Below are positions 1 through 8,535 of a stretch of 64,000 nucleotides of DNA, one piece after another. A program made the position numbers and the translations under genes. The notes beneath the pieces are model-generated. The model had not been told where the DNA came from. It saw only the letters and a program-made list of their open reading frames with translations, and did not search any database. Origin of the DNA: Desulfovibrio piger (GTDB taxonomy: Bacteria > Desulfobacterota > Desulfovibrionia > Desulfovibrionales > Desulfovibrionaceae); NCBI RefSeq assembly GCF_012843875.1, contig NZ_JABAFY010000001.1:87344-151343 (forward strand). The letters run 5' to 3'. Each line of letters begins with the position of its first letter. Position 1 is the first letter of the stretch.

Positions 1-971
1 CCTACGGCGACCGCAACCACAAGGACGAGGACATCAGCGACCAGGAACTGGCCGACGCCATCGCCTACAGCTACAGCAAGGGCGAAAAGGTCATCATCCC
101 CGCCTTTGCCGTGGAGCGCACGCAGGAGATCCTCTACTGTCTGCACATCCTCCAGAGCAAGGGCAAGCTGCCCGCGGACATGCCCGTCTTCGTGGACAGC
201 CCCCTGGCCATCCGCGCCACCGAGGTCTTCCGCCGCAACCGCGAGCTCTTCGACGAGGACGCCCAGAAGATGCTGCACCAGGGCGACGACCCCTTCGAGC
301 TGCCCAACCTTCGCTACACCCTGGATGCCGCAGAATCCCAGAGCATCAACGACTACAAGGGCCCGGCCATCATCATCTCGGCCAGCGGCATGTGCAACGC
401 TGGCCGTGTGCGCCATCACCTCAAGCACAACATCTGGAAGCCCGGGGCCAGCATCGTCTTCGTGGGCTATCAGGCCGTGGGCACCCCCGGCCGCAAGATC
501 GTGGAAAAAGCCAGCAAGATCACCCTGTTCGGTGAAGATATGGACATCGCCGCCCGCATCTACACCATCAACGGCTTCTCCGCCCACGCCGGGCAGGACC
601 AGCTGCTCTCCTGGCTGGAGCCCCTGGTCCACGACAAGGCCAACGTGGTCCTGGTCCACGGTGAAGAAAAGGCCCAGACCACCCTTTCCGGCCTGATCAA
701 GGAAAAGTTCGGTGTGACCCCGCTGGTGCCCGGCTATATGGAAGAGATGATCCTCGAAGGCCATCAGGTGGCCCAGACCGTCCAGCACGAGGCCCTGGCC
801 CATCCCCGCATCAACTGGGACTTCCTCACCGGCGAAGTGGAACGCAAGTGGGGCATGTTCAAGGGCAAGCTGGCCGACGTGGAGCAGAGCCCCTGGGTCC
901 AGCAGACCGAACTGCAGGACGCCCTGGCCAAGATGGATTACGCCCTGACCCGTCTCCTTTCCCGCATGTGA
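1..971 (+). CDS. beta-CASP metallo-beta-lactamase family RNA nuclease, 3' part
   Basis: The window opens inside this gene. The frame is open from base 3 and reads YGDRNHKDEDIS, then continues to a stop at 969-971. The visible part carries the beta-CASP arrangement: an AFAVERTQE segment, PVFVDSPLA, the IIISASGMCNAGRVRHHL block (conserved S/G and His), and a C-terminal INGFSAHAGQDQL motif whose His completes the metal site. A VLVHGEE segment follows. Proteins of this family (CPSF73/YSH1-like) are zinc-dependent RNA endo- or exonucleases. The catalytic HxHxDH motif would lie upstream of the window. Substrate cannot be told from sequence. The family call is firm; the exact cellular role is not. 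Confidence 0.9.
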   Translation, partial: YGDRNHKDEDISDQELADAIAYSYSKGEKVIIPAFAVERTQEILYCLHILQSKGKLPADMPVFVDSPLAIRATEVFRRNRELFDEDAQKMLHQGDDPFELPNLRYTLDAAESQSINDYKGPAIIISASGMCNAGRVRHHLKHNIWKPGASIVFVGYQAVGTPGRKIVEKASKITLFGEDMDIAARIYTINGFSAHAGQDQLLSWLEPLVHDKANVVLVHGEEKAQTTLSGLIKEKFGVTPLVPGYMEEMILEGHQVAQTVQHEALAHPRINWDFLTGEVERKWGMFKGKLADVEQSPWVQQTELQDALAKMDYALTRLLSRM

Positions 972-980
972 CCGTCTTAC

Positions 981-1007
981 GGGGCGCGGCCTTGGGGCCG
1001 CGCCCTT
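981..1007 (+). terminator. hairpin after the beta-CASP nuclease gene
   Basis: A perfect 10-bp inverted repeat (982-991 with 996-1005) with a 4-base loop follows the stop codon by 10 bases. Only a short T run follows, so it is a plausible but not strong intrinsic terminator. Confidence 0.5.
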
Positions 1008-1144
1008 CCGCGCTTTACGGGATGCCCCGGCCGCCCATTGACGGAAGGGCCGCCCCGCAGGTACAAGTCTTTTCCCTGCCCTGAGGGCACCCTTTGTACA
1101 GCCAACCGCCGTTCATCCACGGCACAGAAAATACAGGAAAAACC

Positions 1145-1696
1145 ATGCGCATCATCTCCGGCAGACTGGGCGGCAGACGCATCAAGACCGTGGAGGGCGA
1201 AGGCTACCGCCCGGCCATGGGCAAAACGCGCGAATCCCTGTTCTCCATGCTCACCTCGCGGGGCGTGGTCTGGGAAGGGGCGCGCGTGCTCGACCTTTTC
1301 GCCGGCAGCGGCAGCCTGGCCTTCGAAGCCGTGAGCCGCGGCGCCGAGCTGGCCGTGCTGGTGGAGAATTCCGCCGTGGCCGCCCGCTGCCTGGCCGACA
1401 ACATCCGCCAGCTGGGCGTGGAGGACTGCGTGCGCCTGATCCGCGACGACGTGCGCAAGACCCTGAACAATACGCCCATGGGCTGTTTCGACCTGGTCTT
1501 CCTGGACCCGCCCTACCGCAAGAACCTGCTCAACGCCACCCTGCAGGGCCTGCTCAAACGTAACTGGCTGGCGCCCGGCGCCCTCATCTGCGCCGAGATC
1601 GAAAAAGACGCCGTCGTGGCCGCTCCCGACAGTCTGGAACTGCTGGTGGAACGCCATTTTGGTCAAACCCGCATACTGATATGGACACTCGCATGA
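1145..1696 (+). CDS. rsmD: 16S rRNA (guanine-N2)-methyltransferase RsmD
   Basis: The 183-residue protein matches RsmD, which methylates G966 of 16S rRNA in the 30S subunit using SAM. It starts MRIISGRLGGRRIKT, typical of the family. It has the SAM-binding motif LDLFAGSGSLAFEA and the catalytic LDPPY motif of N6/N2 methyltransferases. Length fits the family (about 180-200 aa). The ATG at 1145 was chosen because RsmD begins with this segment and an AGGA sequence lies just upstream. The stop overlaps the coaD start (ATGA), so the two are probably translationally coupled; rsmD-coaD adjacency is common in bacteria. Confidence 0.93.
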   Translation: MRIISGRLGGRRIKTVEGEGYRPAMGKTRESLFSMLTSRGVVWEGARVLDLFAGSGSLAFEAVSRGAELAVLVENSAVAARCLADNIRQLGVEDCVRLIRDDVRKTLNNTPMGCFDLVFLDPPYRKNLLNATLQGLLKRNWLAPGALICAEIEKDAVVAAPDSLELLVERHFGQTRILIWTLA

Positions 1697-2235
1697 AACT
1701 GGCACTCTATCCCGGCACTTTCGACCCCCTGACCAATGGGCATCTGGCCCTCATCCGCCGCGGCCTGGCCGTCTTCGACCAGATCGTGGTGGCCGTGGCC
1801 GACAATACGCCCAAGTTCCCCCTCTTCTCCCAGGAAGAGCGCGTGGCCATGGCCCGCGAGGCCGTGGGCGACGACGACCGCATCCTGGTGGAACCCTTCA
1901 CCGGCCTGACCGTGGAATATGCGGCCAAGCGCGGGGCCTGTGCCATCCTGCGCGGTCTGCGCGCCGTCTCGGACTTCGAATACGAATTCCAGCTGGCCCT
2001 CATGAACCGCCGCCTGCAGCGCGACATCCAGACCGTGTTCCTGATGACCGACTACCAGTGGCTGTTCATCAGCTCCACCATCGTCAAGGCCGCGGCCAGC
2101 CACGGCGCCGACATCGTGGGCCTGGTGCCCGAGAACGTGCGCCTGCGCCTGATGGAAAAGTACCAGCGCGGCGAAGTGCGTCAGGCCACCCCCTGCCTCT
2201 CCGCCCCCTACGGCGGCTTCCGCGTCAACAAATAA
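1693..2235 (+). CDS. coaD: pantetheine-phosphate adenylyltransferase CoaD
   Basis: CoaD transfers AMP from ATP to 4'-phosphopantetheine, the penultimate step of coenzyme A synthesis. The 180-aa product has the nucleotidyltransferase GTFDPLTNGH motif (Thr9 and His17) and the ISSTIVK segment, both diagnostic. An in-frame ATG lies 12 bases earlier (1681), but the 1693 start gives the canonical MKLALYPGTF N-terminus and an ATGA overlap with rsmD. No obvious ribosome binding site precedes it, which fits coupled translation. Confidence 0.95.
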   Translation: MKLALYPGTFDPLTNGHLALIRRGLAVFDQIVVAVADNTPKFPLFSQEERVAMAREAVGDDDRILVEPFTGLTVEYAAKRGACAILRGLRAVSDFEYEFQLALMNRRLQRDIQTVFLMTDYQWLFISSTIVKAAASHGADIVGLVPENVRLRLMEKYQRGEVRQATPCLSAPYGGFRVNK

Positions 2236-2236
2236 G

Positions 2237-3151
2237 ATGGCCGCGCCCCTGCCCGTCATCTGTCTGGCCGGCCCCACGGGCTGCGGCAAGACCGCTGCGG
2301 CCCTGGCCCTGGCCGAAGCCCTGGGCGGCGAGGTCATCAACGCAGACTCCCGCCAGGTCTACAGCGATTTTCCGCTCATCACGGCCCAGCCCTCGCCCGA
2401 GGAACAGGCCTGCTGTCCGCATCACCTGTACGGCTTTCTGCCCACGGAACAGAAGATCAGCGCCGGCCGCTGGGCCGACCAGGCCGTGGCCGAGGCAAAG
2501 GCCGTGCTGGCCCGGGGCCATGTGCCCCTGCTGGTGGGCGGCACCGGCCTGTACTTCCAGGCCCTGCTGCACGGCATCGCCGAGATACCGGCCATCGATC
2601 CGGCCATCACCGCCGCCCTCACGGCCCGGCTGGCCGAGGAGGGCCCGGCGGCCCTCCATGCCGAACTGGCCGCCAAAGATCCCGCCTACGCGGCCCGCAT
2701 CCATCCCAATGACCGCCAGCGCATCGTGCGTGCCCTGGAAGTGCTGGCCGGCACCGGCCATACCTTCAGCTGGTGGCACGAGCACGGCATGCCCGAACCG
2801 CCCTGCGCCGGGCCCTTGCTGGTGCTGGACATGGAGCTGGATGCCCTGACGCCCCGCCTGGCCCGCCGCATCGACCTGATGCTGGAACAGGGGGCCCTGG
2901 ACGAGGCCCGCGCCGCCCGGCGGCGCTGTGACGATGCCGCGGCCCCCGGCTGGTCCGGCATCGGCTGCGCCGAAGTGCTGGCCCATCTGCGCGGCGAGCT
3001 TTCCCTGGAGGAATGCCGCCGCCTCTGGCTGCACAACACCCGCGCCTATGCCAAGCGCCAGCGCACCTGGTTCCGGGCCCGCAGCGAGGCCCGCTTCTTC
3101 GCCCCGCAGGATCTGGACGGCCTGCTGGCGGCCGCCCGGCAGGCCTGCTGA
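2237..3151 (+). CDS. miaA: tRNA dimethylallyltransferase MiaA
   Basis: MiaA adds a dimethylallyl group to N6 of A37 in tRNAs reading UNN codons. The 304-aa protein has a P-loop GPTGCGKT (residues 12-19), the INADSRQVY motif that recognises substrate, and LVGGTGLYF, all family signatures. The C-terminal part has NTRAYAKRQRTWFR, which contacts tRNA. It starts one base after the coaD stop, so it completes an rsmD-coaD-miaA operon. Confidence 0.95.
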   Translation: MAAPLPVICLAGPTGCGKTAAALALAEALGGEVINADSRQVYSDFPLITAQPSPEEQACCPHHLYGFLPTEQKISAGRWADQAVAEAKAVLARGHVPLLVGGTGLYFQALLHGIAEIPAIDPAITAALTARLAEEGPAALHAELAAKDPAYAARIHPNDRQRIVRALEVLAGTGHTFSWWHEHGMPEPPCAGPLLVLDMELDALTPRLARRIDLMLEQGALDEARAARRRCDDAAAPGWSGIGCAEVLAHLRGELSLEECRRLWLHNTRAYAKRQRTWFRARSEARFFAPQDLDGLLAAARQAC

Positions 3152-3636
3152 ACCGGGGCGGGCGGACGCCCGCTCTCCCCTCCCCAGCCGGCAGACAGAT
3201 CACGGCACCATGCCCGGCACGGCCGCGGTATGGTGCTTTTTTCATGCCCGTACGGAGGTCCTTCCCCGCAGAGAGCAGGGCCCGGCCTCTGGAGCCCCCT
3301 TTTTGACGCGTGTCACAAGAGATTTCTCAAAATATTTCTTGACATCCCGCCCGTTCTCCCCTCCCACCCGCTCCCGCCTTCTTTGCCTGATCCGTTCCCG
3401 AAACAGGGCCAGCCGCAAGGATTTTTCCCGCCGCGGTCCCCTTTTTCTCCAGCCCGGATGCCCCAATACCAGCGTACAAGTAAGCTTTTCTGCTCGCGAC
3501 CTCCCCTTGACGTGGCCTTGTGCCTGCGATAACTTGCCACACATTATTGGTGTGTTTGGCTCATGAGAGCCGGAGGACGCCCGCGGCTCCACGCTGCGGG
3601 AGAATGGGGAAAAGTCTGTTTCAAAAGGACGAGCAC
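3152..3636 (+). other. 485-bp intergenic region upstream of nhcA
   Basis: No convincing gene is visible here. The stretch probably holds the nhc promoter and its control. A near-palindrome TTGAC-GCGT-GTCAC sits at 3303-3316 (listed separately). A TTGACA at about 3340 and a TTGACG at about 3507 could be -35 boxes, but neither has a strong -10. Upstream-extended reading frames into nhcA lack a signal peptide at the expected position and were not used. Confidence 0.5.
3303..3316. promoter_or_regulatory. possible CRP/FNR-family (HcpR-like) operator
   Basis: TTGAC-N4-GTCAC is a near-perfect inverted repeat about 320 bases upstream of nhcA. From memory, HcpR, a CRP/FNR-family regulator of energy genes in Desulfovibrio, binds TTGACC-N2-GGTCAA-like sites. 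The match is partial and the distance to the gene is long, so this is tentative. Confidence 0.3.
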
Positions 3637-4623
3637 ATGAGGAACGGTAAAGCACTGCTTTTGGCGGCGGTGATTGCCTTGGCCGGCGTGGCCTGTCTGA
3701 TGCTTCCCGAAGCCAACCGCGCTGTGGCGGTGGGTCTGGAAGAATCCGACGCGGAAATGCCTAATGCCACGGTTCTCTTTCCGGTCAGCGAAAAGCCCAA
3801 TCCCAAGGGCGCCAGCATGACGCCGGTGACATTCAACCATCAGGCTCACGTCGACAAAATCGACGATTGCACGGCCTGTCATCACACGGGCGACATGGTG
3901 GCCTGTAGCACCTGTCATACCGTGGAAGGCAAAGCCGAGGGCAACTTCATCAACCTTGAGCGCGCCATGCACGCCACCAAGATTGCCCCGCGCAAGGATG
4001 GCGTCACGCCCAAGAGCTGTGTGAGCTGCCACGAAGAGCAGTACAAGGAACGCCGCGAATGCGCCGGCTGCCACGAGATCGTCACTCCCAAGCGTGACGA
4101 CCAGTGGTGCGGCGTCTGCCACGTGGTCACCTCCAAGATGACCCCCGAACAGTACCAGCTGGGCGTGGCCGGCAAGCTGTCCGCCGAGGACCGCGTCGCC
4201 CTGGCCGAAGCCACCATCGCCGAACGCAAGCCCGTGGACTACCTGGCCCCCGAAGCCTGCCCCTACAAGGTGGAGATCGGCAGCCTGTCCGACAAGTTCG
4301 AGCCCAACCTCTTCAACCATCGTCGTCACGTCTCTTCGCTCATGAAGCGCATTGAAGGCGACAATCTGGCCAAGGCGTTCCACAGCGAACCCGAGATCCT
4401 GTGCGCCACCTGTCACCATCGCAGCCCCCTGTCGGCCACTCCGCCCAAGTGCGGCAGCTGCCACTCCGCCAAGATCGATCCCCGCGTGCCCGAGCGTCCC
4501 ACGCTGAAGGCCGCGTATCATCTGCAGTGCATGGGTTGCCATGACGGCATGGACGTTGCCCGTCCCCTCGATACGTCCTGCGCGTCCTGCCACAAGCCGC
4601 GTGCGACCGAGAACGCCAACTAG
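3637..4623 (+). CDS. nhcA: nine-haem periplasmic cytochrome c (NhcA/9HcA)
   Basis: The 328-aa precursor has an N-terminal signal peptide (about residues 1-31: basic start, hydrophobic core, cut near AVA) and exactly nine CxxCH haem-binding motifs: CTACH, CSTCH, CVSCH, CAGCH, CGVCH, CATCH, CGSCH, CMGCH and CASCH. Extra His residues (for example FNHQAHV and FNHRRHV) can serve as sixth ligands. Nine motifs and this length match the nonahaem cytochrome 9HcA of D. desulfuricans ATCC 27774 rather than 16-haem HmcA. It should accept electrons from periplasmic hydrogenase or TpI-c3 and pass them to the membrane complex encoded downstream. The ATG at 3637 follows AAAAGGA and gives a proper signal peptide. 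Confidence 0.92.
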   Translation: MRNGKALLLAAVIALAGVACLMLPEANRAVAVGLEESDAEMPNATVLFPVSEKPNPKGASMTPVTFNHQAHVDKIDDCTACHHTGDMVACSTCHTVEGKAEGNFINLERAMHATKIAPRKDGVTPKSCVSCHEEQYKERRECAGCHEIVTPKRDDQWCGVCHVVTSKMTPEQYQLGVAGKLSAEDRVALAEATIAERKPVDYLAPEACPYKVEIGSLSDKFEPNLFNHRRHVSSLMKRIEGDNLAKAFHSEPEILCATCHHRSPLSATPPKCGSCHSAKIDPRVPERPTLKAAYHLQCMGCHDGMDVARPLDTSCASCHKPRATENAN

Positions 4624-4638
4624 CTGGAGAGTACGATT

Positions 4639-5760
4639 ATGGATCGTAGAAAATTTCTGACCATCCTGGGCAGCGCTGGCGTCGCTTCCGCATTGGGCAC
4701 GGCACAAGTGGCCAAGGCCGGCGGCACCCATATGTTCCCTTACTATGAAGACAGCTACGGCGTCCTGCACGATACCACCCGCTGCATCGGCTGCCGCAGC
4801 TGCGAAGAGGCTTGCAACAAGGTCAACAACCTGCCCAAGCCCGAAAAGCCCTTCACCGACCTTTCCGTCTGTGACAAGCATCGTCGTACCTCCGCCGATG
4901 CCTGGACGGTGGTCAACAAGTACGAAGTGGGCGGCAAGCCCGTGTTCCGCAAGCTGCAGTGCTTCCACTGCAACGACCCGGCCTGTGCCTCCGCCTGTTT
5001 CGCCAAATGCTTCCAGAAGCAGCCTGACGGCAGCGTGACCTACGACGGTTCCCAGTGCGTGGGCTGCCGTTACTGCATGATCGCCTGCCCCTTCTATGTG
5101 CCCGGCTTCGAATACGACGAGGCCTGGGACCCGTTGGTCCAGAAGTGCACCTTCTGCGAACCCCGCCTGAAGGAAGGCAAGCTGCCCGGCTGTGTGGAAG
5201 CCTGCCCCATGGACGCCCTGACCTTCGGCCGCCGTTCCGACCTCATCAAGATCGCCCGCAAGCGTATCGCCGAGAACCCCGGCAAATACGTGGACTACAT
5301 CTATGGCGAATGGGACGCCGGCGGTACCGCCTGGATGGTCCTGGCTCCCAAGCCGACCCCGTCGGCCGTCAAGGCCGCCGGTACGGCCGATGCCGGCCAT
5401 ACCTTCAAGGAACTGGGTCTGGACACCCACCTGGGCAACCGTCCCATGGGTGAACTGACCTACGGCGCCCTGGGTGCCGTGCCCATGATCATCGCCTTCT
5501 GGCCCATCCTCTTCGGTGGCGCCTACGGCATGACCAAGCGTCGTGAGGCCATGAGCAAGGCCGCCCAGGAAAAGACCGTCCAGACCGCCAAGGAAGATGT
5601 GACGGCCGCCATGGACGCCGCTGTGCGCAGCATCGAGCAGAATCAGGGTCCCGTGGCCGCCGATGAGGCCCGCAAGGCCATGATCCAGGCCCTCAAGGCC
5701 CGTGAAGCTCAAAACGGCTGCGACGGCTGCTGCGGCTGCAAGCACGGGGAGGATAAGTAA
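4639..5760 (+). CDS. nhcB: Tat-exported 4Fe-4S protein of the Nhc complex (HmcB-like)
   Basis: The 373-aa protein begins MDRRKFLTILGSAG, a twin-arginine signal. Cys clusters follow for several 4Fe-4S centres: CIGCRSCEEAC, CFHCNDPACASAC, CVGCRYCMIAC and CTFC...CVEACP. The layout is that of HmcB/HybA/DsrO-type electron-transfer subunits. A hydrophobic segment near residues 275-295 (VPMIIAFWPILFGGAYG) would anchor it in the membrane. An acidic/Ala helix and an unusual Cys-rich tail, CDGCCGCKHGEDK, end the protein; the tail is not part of the usual ferredoxin fold and might bind metal. It lies 15 bases after nhcA and directly abuts nhcC. Confidence 0.88.
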   Translation: MDRRKFLTILGSAGVASALGTAQVAKAGGTHMFPYYEDSYGVLHDTTRCIGCRSCEEACNKVNNLPKPEKPFTDLSVCDKHRRTSADAWTVVNKYEVGGKPVFRKLQCFHCNDPACASACFAKCFQKQPDGSVTYDGSQCVGCRYCMIACPFYVPGFEYDEAWDPLVQKCTFCEPRLKEGKLPGCVEACPMDALTFGRRSDLIKIARKRIAENPGKYVDYIYGEWDAGGTAWMVLAPKPTPSAVKAAGTADAGHTFKELGLDTHLGNRPMGELTYGALGAVPMIIAFWPILFGGAYGMTKRREAMSKAAQEKTVQTAKEDVTAAMDAAVRSIEQNQGPVAADEARKAMIQALKAREAQNGCDGCCGCKHGEDK

Positions 5761-6975
5761 ATGTCCCAGCACCAAATCGTGATCCCCACCAAGGACAAAC
5801 TGTTCAACCTTGGTGAGTTTTCCCTGCGTCGCCCCGGCAACATGATCACCGCGGTCATCCTGGTCGTGGGCTTCGTACTGACCTTCATCCGCTTCACCCA
5901 GGGTATCGGCTCCATCACCAACCTGTCCGATACCATGCCCTGGGGCATGTGGATCGGCTTCGACCTGCTCTGCGGCGTGTGTCTGGCCGCCGGTGGTTAC
6001 TTCACCACCGTGGCCTGCTACGTCATGGGCATGAAGCACTTCCATTCGGCCGTGCGCCCCGCTGTGACCACCGCCTTCCTGGGCTACGCCTTCGTGGTGT
6101 TCGCCCTGCTGTATGACCTTGGTCACCCGCTGCGTCTGCCCTACATGTTCTTCTTCCCCGGCACCACCTCCGTTCTGTTCGAAGTGGGTCTGTGCGTGGC
6201 TACCTACCTGACCGTGCTGTTCATCGAATTCTCGGTGGCTCCCATGGAATGGCTGTCCTGCAAGTTCCCCTTCCTCAAGAAGTGGCGCAAGGTCGTGGTG
6301 CGCTGCACCATCATCCTGACCATCTTCGGCGTGTGCCTGTCCACCCTGCACCAGTCCTCGCTGGGCGCCCTCTACCTGATCGCCCCCGGCAAGCTGCATC
6401 CGCTGTGGTACTCCCCCTTCATGCCCATGTTCTTCTTCGTCAGCTCCATGGCTGCCGGTTGCTCCATGGTCATCTTTGAAGGCATGTGGGCCCACAAGGG
6501 CGTGCACCACTACATGGACGAGACCCACCTGCGCGAAACTGACGAAGTGGTCTTCAGCTTCTCCAAGGCCGGTGCCTTCATCCTCTTCGGCTACTTCATG
6601 CTGAAGCTCATCGACATGCTGGTCCAGGCCAACCTGCCTTACCTCTGCACCGGTTACGGTCTGTGGTGGCTGGTGGAAATGCTGTTCTTCGTGCTGACGC
6701 CCGCTCTGCTGTATGCCAAGGGCTCTCGCGACCGCAACATCAAGCTCTGCCGCTTCGCTTCCGCCAACGCCGTGCTGGGTATCGTCCTGAACCGTTTCAA
6801 CGTGTCCATGATCGCCTTCAACTATGCCCTGCCCGCTGACGAGCGCTACTTCCCCAGCATCTGGGAAGTGTGCATCTCCATCTTCGTGGTGACCCTGATC
6901 GTGACCGTGTACCGCTTCATCGTCTATCACATGCCGGTGCTGTACGAACACCCCGACTTCAAGGACGCCCACTAG
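5761..6975 (+). CDS. nhcC: NrfD/HmcC-type integral membrane subunit of the Nhc complex
   Basis: The 404-aa, strongly hydrophobic protein has about ten predicted membrane spans and belongs to the NrfD/PsrC family (HmcC, HybB, DsrP relatives). Such subunits lack haem and exchange electrons with the menaquinone pool. It starts immediately after the nhcB stop, with the upstream GAGGATAA acting as ribosome binding site inside nhcB. In the complex it would connect the periplasmic nine-haem cytochrome and the 4Fe-4S subunit to the membrane. Confidence 0.88.
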   Translation: MSQHQIVIPTKDKLFNLGEFSLRRPGNMITAVILVVGFVLTFIRFTQGIGSITNLSDTMPWGMWIGFDLLCGVCLAAGGYFTTVACYVMGMKHFHSAVRPAVTTAFLGYAFVVFALLYDLGHPLRLPYMFFFPGTTSVLFEVGLCVATYLTVLFIEFSVAPMEWLSCKFPFLKKWRKVVVRCTIILTIFGVCLSTLHQSSLGALYLIAPGKLHPLWYSPFMPMFFFVSSMAAGCSMVIFEGMWAHKGVHHYMDETHLRETDEVVFSFSKAGAFILFGYFMLKLIDMLVQANLPYLCTGYGLWWLVEMLFFVLTPALLYAKGSRDRNIKLCRFASANAVLGIVLNRFNVSMIAFNYALPADERYFPSIWEVCISIFVVTLIVTVYRFIVYHMPVLYEHPDFKDAH

Positions 6976-6990
6976 GACAGGAGGAAAATC

Positions 6991-7146
6991 ATGGAATTCC
7001 ATACCTTTTACGACTACTTCCTCTACACCAAGAACTGGGCCTACGTCATGATGTTCGTGACCCTGCCCGTCTACGTTCTCTACTGGAACACCATGCTGTT
7101 CCCCAAGAAGGGCCCCTGGCTCTTTGGTGACGACGACGAGCATTAG
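6991..7146 (+). CDS. nhcD: small membrane subunit of the Nhc complex (HmcD-like)
   Basis: A 51-aa protein starts at the ATG after AGGAGG and reads MEFHTFYDYFLYTKNW at its N-terminus. One membrane span follows (YVMMFVTLPVYVLYW), then an acidic DDDEH end. Size, single span and position after the NrfD-like gene match HmcD/9HcD, a small accessory subunit of unknown function. It ends the operon, and a strong terminator follows 25 bases later. No HmcE- or HmcF-like cytosolic subunits follow, as expected for the Nhc rather than the Hmc complex. Confidence 0.8.
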   Translation: MEFHTFYDYFLYTKNWAYVMMFVTLPVYVLYWNTMLFPKKGPWLFGDDDEH

Positions 7147-7170
7147 GCCGTACGCAAACCACACAAACCG

Positions 7171-7198
7171 AAAGGGCGGGGGTGACCCCGCCCTTTTT
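7171..7198 (+). terminator. rho-independent terminator of the nhc operon
   Basis: A GC-rich hairpin (AGGGCGGGG with CCCCGCCCT, loop about 4 bases) is followed by TTTTT. It lies 25 bases past nhcD and separates nhcABCD from the hydrogenase maturation genes. Confidence 0.85.
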
Positions 7199-7444
7199 CG
7201 TATCTGCGCTCCGGCGCTCGCCCGGGGAGTATTGCTCGCCCGGGAGCATGTTCCATCCGCCGGGCATCCCTCCCTTCCCCGCCATCCCCTTGCGGCTGCC
7301 CCGCCGGGCTGCTATGCTGTCGCCTGTCCGTGATCCGTCCCTGCCGGGGCATCCGCGCCTGCACGGCCGGCGCCCATGCGGCACCGGGCACGGCGGACAC
7401 CACATCCCGCCCCCAGCGGGCGCAACTCCTGTACCGAGGATAGT

Positions 7445-7942
7445 ATGGACAAAGTGCTTGTCATGGGTATCGGCAACCTGCTCCTCACCGACGACGGTGT
7501 CGGCGTCCACGCCGCCCAGACCCTGGCCGGGGAATCCTGGCCCGAAAACGTCACCATCATGGAAGCGGGTACCTTCACCCAGGATGTCTTCTATCTGTTC
7601 AAGGGCTTTGCCCATGTGCTCATCCTGGACATCGTCCATGGCCATGCCGGACCCGGCACGGTCTATCATCTGACCGAGAACCAGCTGGTGGACAACGAGA
7701 AGCAGCGCCTCTCCATCCACGATATCGACCTGCTGGATTCCCTGCGCATGGCCGAGATGCTCCACGGCTCCCGCCCCAACCTCACCGTCATGGGCATGGA
7801 GCCCGCGGACTACACCTCCTGGAGCATGGAGCTTTCCCCCGTCGTGCAGGAACGCTTCCCCGCCTATCTGGACGAGGTCCGCAAGGAGATCCTGCGCCTG
7901 TCCCGCCAATACGCCGGGAACGATCCCGACAGTACCTGTTAA
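7445..7942 (+). CDS. hydrogenase maturation protease (HyaD/HybD/HycI family)
   Basis: The 165-aa enzyme trims the C-terminus of a [NiFe] hydrogenase large subunit after nickel insertion. It has the family start VLVMGIGNLLLTDDGVGVH (nickel-sensing acidic residue in the DDG segment), then EAGTF, the VLILDIVHG core and a conserved His in SIHDIDLLD. Length is typical (about 160 aa). The ATG at 7445 follows GAGGATAGT. hypC lies 16 bases downstream, so the two form a maturation operon. The hydrogenase structural genes are outside the window, so the substrate is unknown. Confidence 0.88.
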   Translation: MDKVLVMGIGNLLLTDDGVGVHAAQTLAGESWPENVTIMEAGTFTQDVFYLFKGFAHVLILDIVHGHAGPGTVYHLTENQLVDNEKQRLSIHDIDLLDSLRMAEMLHGSRPNLTVMGMEPADYTSWSMELSPVVQERFPAYLDEVRKEILRLSRQYAGNDPDSTC

Positions 7943-7958
7943 CCATCGAGGAAGAGTC

Positions 7959-8210
7959 ATGTGTCTTGCCATTCCGGCCCAGGTGGTCGAACTCCAGGAA
8001 CAGGGCATGGCCCGCGTGCGTGTGGGCGAAAGCCAGACCTACCTTACCGCTTCCATGCTCCTGCTGCCCGAGCCGCCCAAGGTCGGTGATTACGTCATCG
8101 TCCACGCGGGCTTCGCCCTGCACAGCCTCACCCCTGAGCAGGCCCAGGAGAGCCTGGCGGCCCTGCGCGAGGTGGCCGAGGCCATCGAAGGGCAGAAACC
8201 CCTGTTCTGA
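7959..8210 (+). CDS. hypC: hydrogenase assembly chaperone HypC
   Basis: The 83-aa protein starts MCLAIPAQVVE; Cys2 is the invariant residue that carries the Fe(CN)2CO precursor between HypD and the large subunit during [NiFe] hydrogenase assembly. The DYVIVHAGFAL segment is the second family signature. Length matches HypC (75-95 aa). A good AGGAAGAG ribosome binding site precedes it, and a terminator follows. Confidence 0.94.
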   Translation: MCLAIPAQVVELQEQGMARVRVGESQTYLTASMLLLPEPPKVGDYVIVHAGFALHSLTPEQAQESLAALREVAEAIEGQKPLF

Positions 8211-8535
8211 TCCGCAGCGACAGCAAAGGGCTTTCCCGTGGGAAAGCCCTTTTCATCATCCTGCAGCTGGGCCCGGCCATTCACCAGTACGCTCCCGCCC
8301 CCCTGTCCCCTCTCCGCCGTCCGCGGCCGTTTCCGCCAGCTTTCCCTGCCTCCGGCGGGGCCTTTGGCCCACCCGGAAAAGCCCGCATCCGCATGTGCCG
8401 GGCAGCGGCCGTGTCCCCGGCTGCGTTTTCCGGCGGAAAAGCGCGTCAGGGCGGCCTTTCCTGCTGCCCTTTCCTTGACTTTACAAACGTATTTGCCGAA
8501 ACTTAGGCGCTTTTTACATTGCCTGAGGAGCCAGC
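8211..8535 (+). other. 325-bp intergenic region before ileS
   Basis: The first part holds the hypC terminator. The rest has no supported gene. A TTGACT at 8475-8480 may be a -35 element for ileS, though I cannot point to a good -10. I see no T-box-like structure, which would be unusual outside Gram-positives anyway. Confidence 0.4.
8225..8253 (+). terminator. rho-independent terminator after hypC
   Basis: AAGGGCTTTCCC (8226-8237) pairs with GGGAAAGCCCTT across a two-base centre, followed by TTTT. It lies just after the hypC stop. Confidence 0.85.

Noticed and set aside
3544..7164. Very long reverse-strand open frame (about 1200 codons) opposite nhcABCD
   Set aside because: It is a codon-bias shadow of the forward genes: His/Gly/Gln/Val-rich, no domains, and it crosses several real genes and their start sites.
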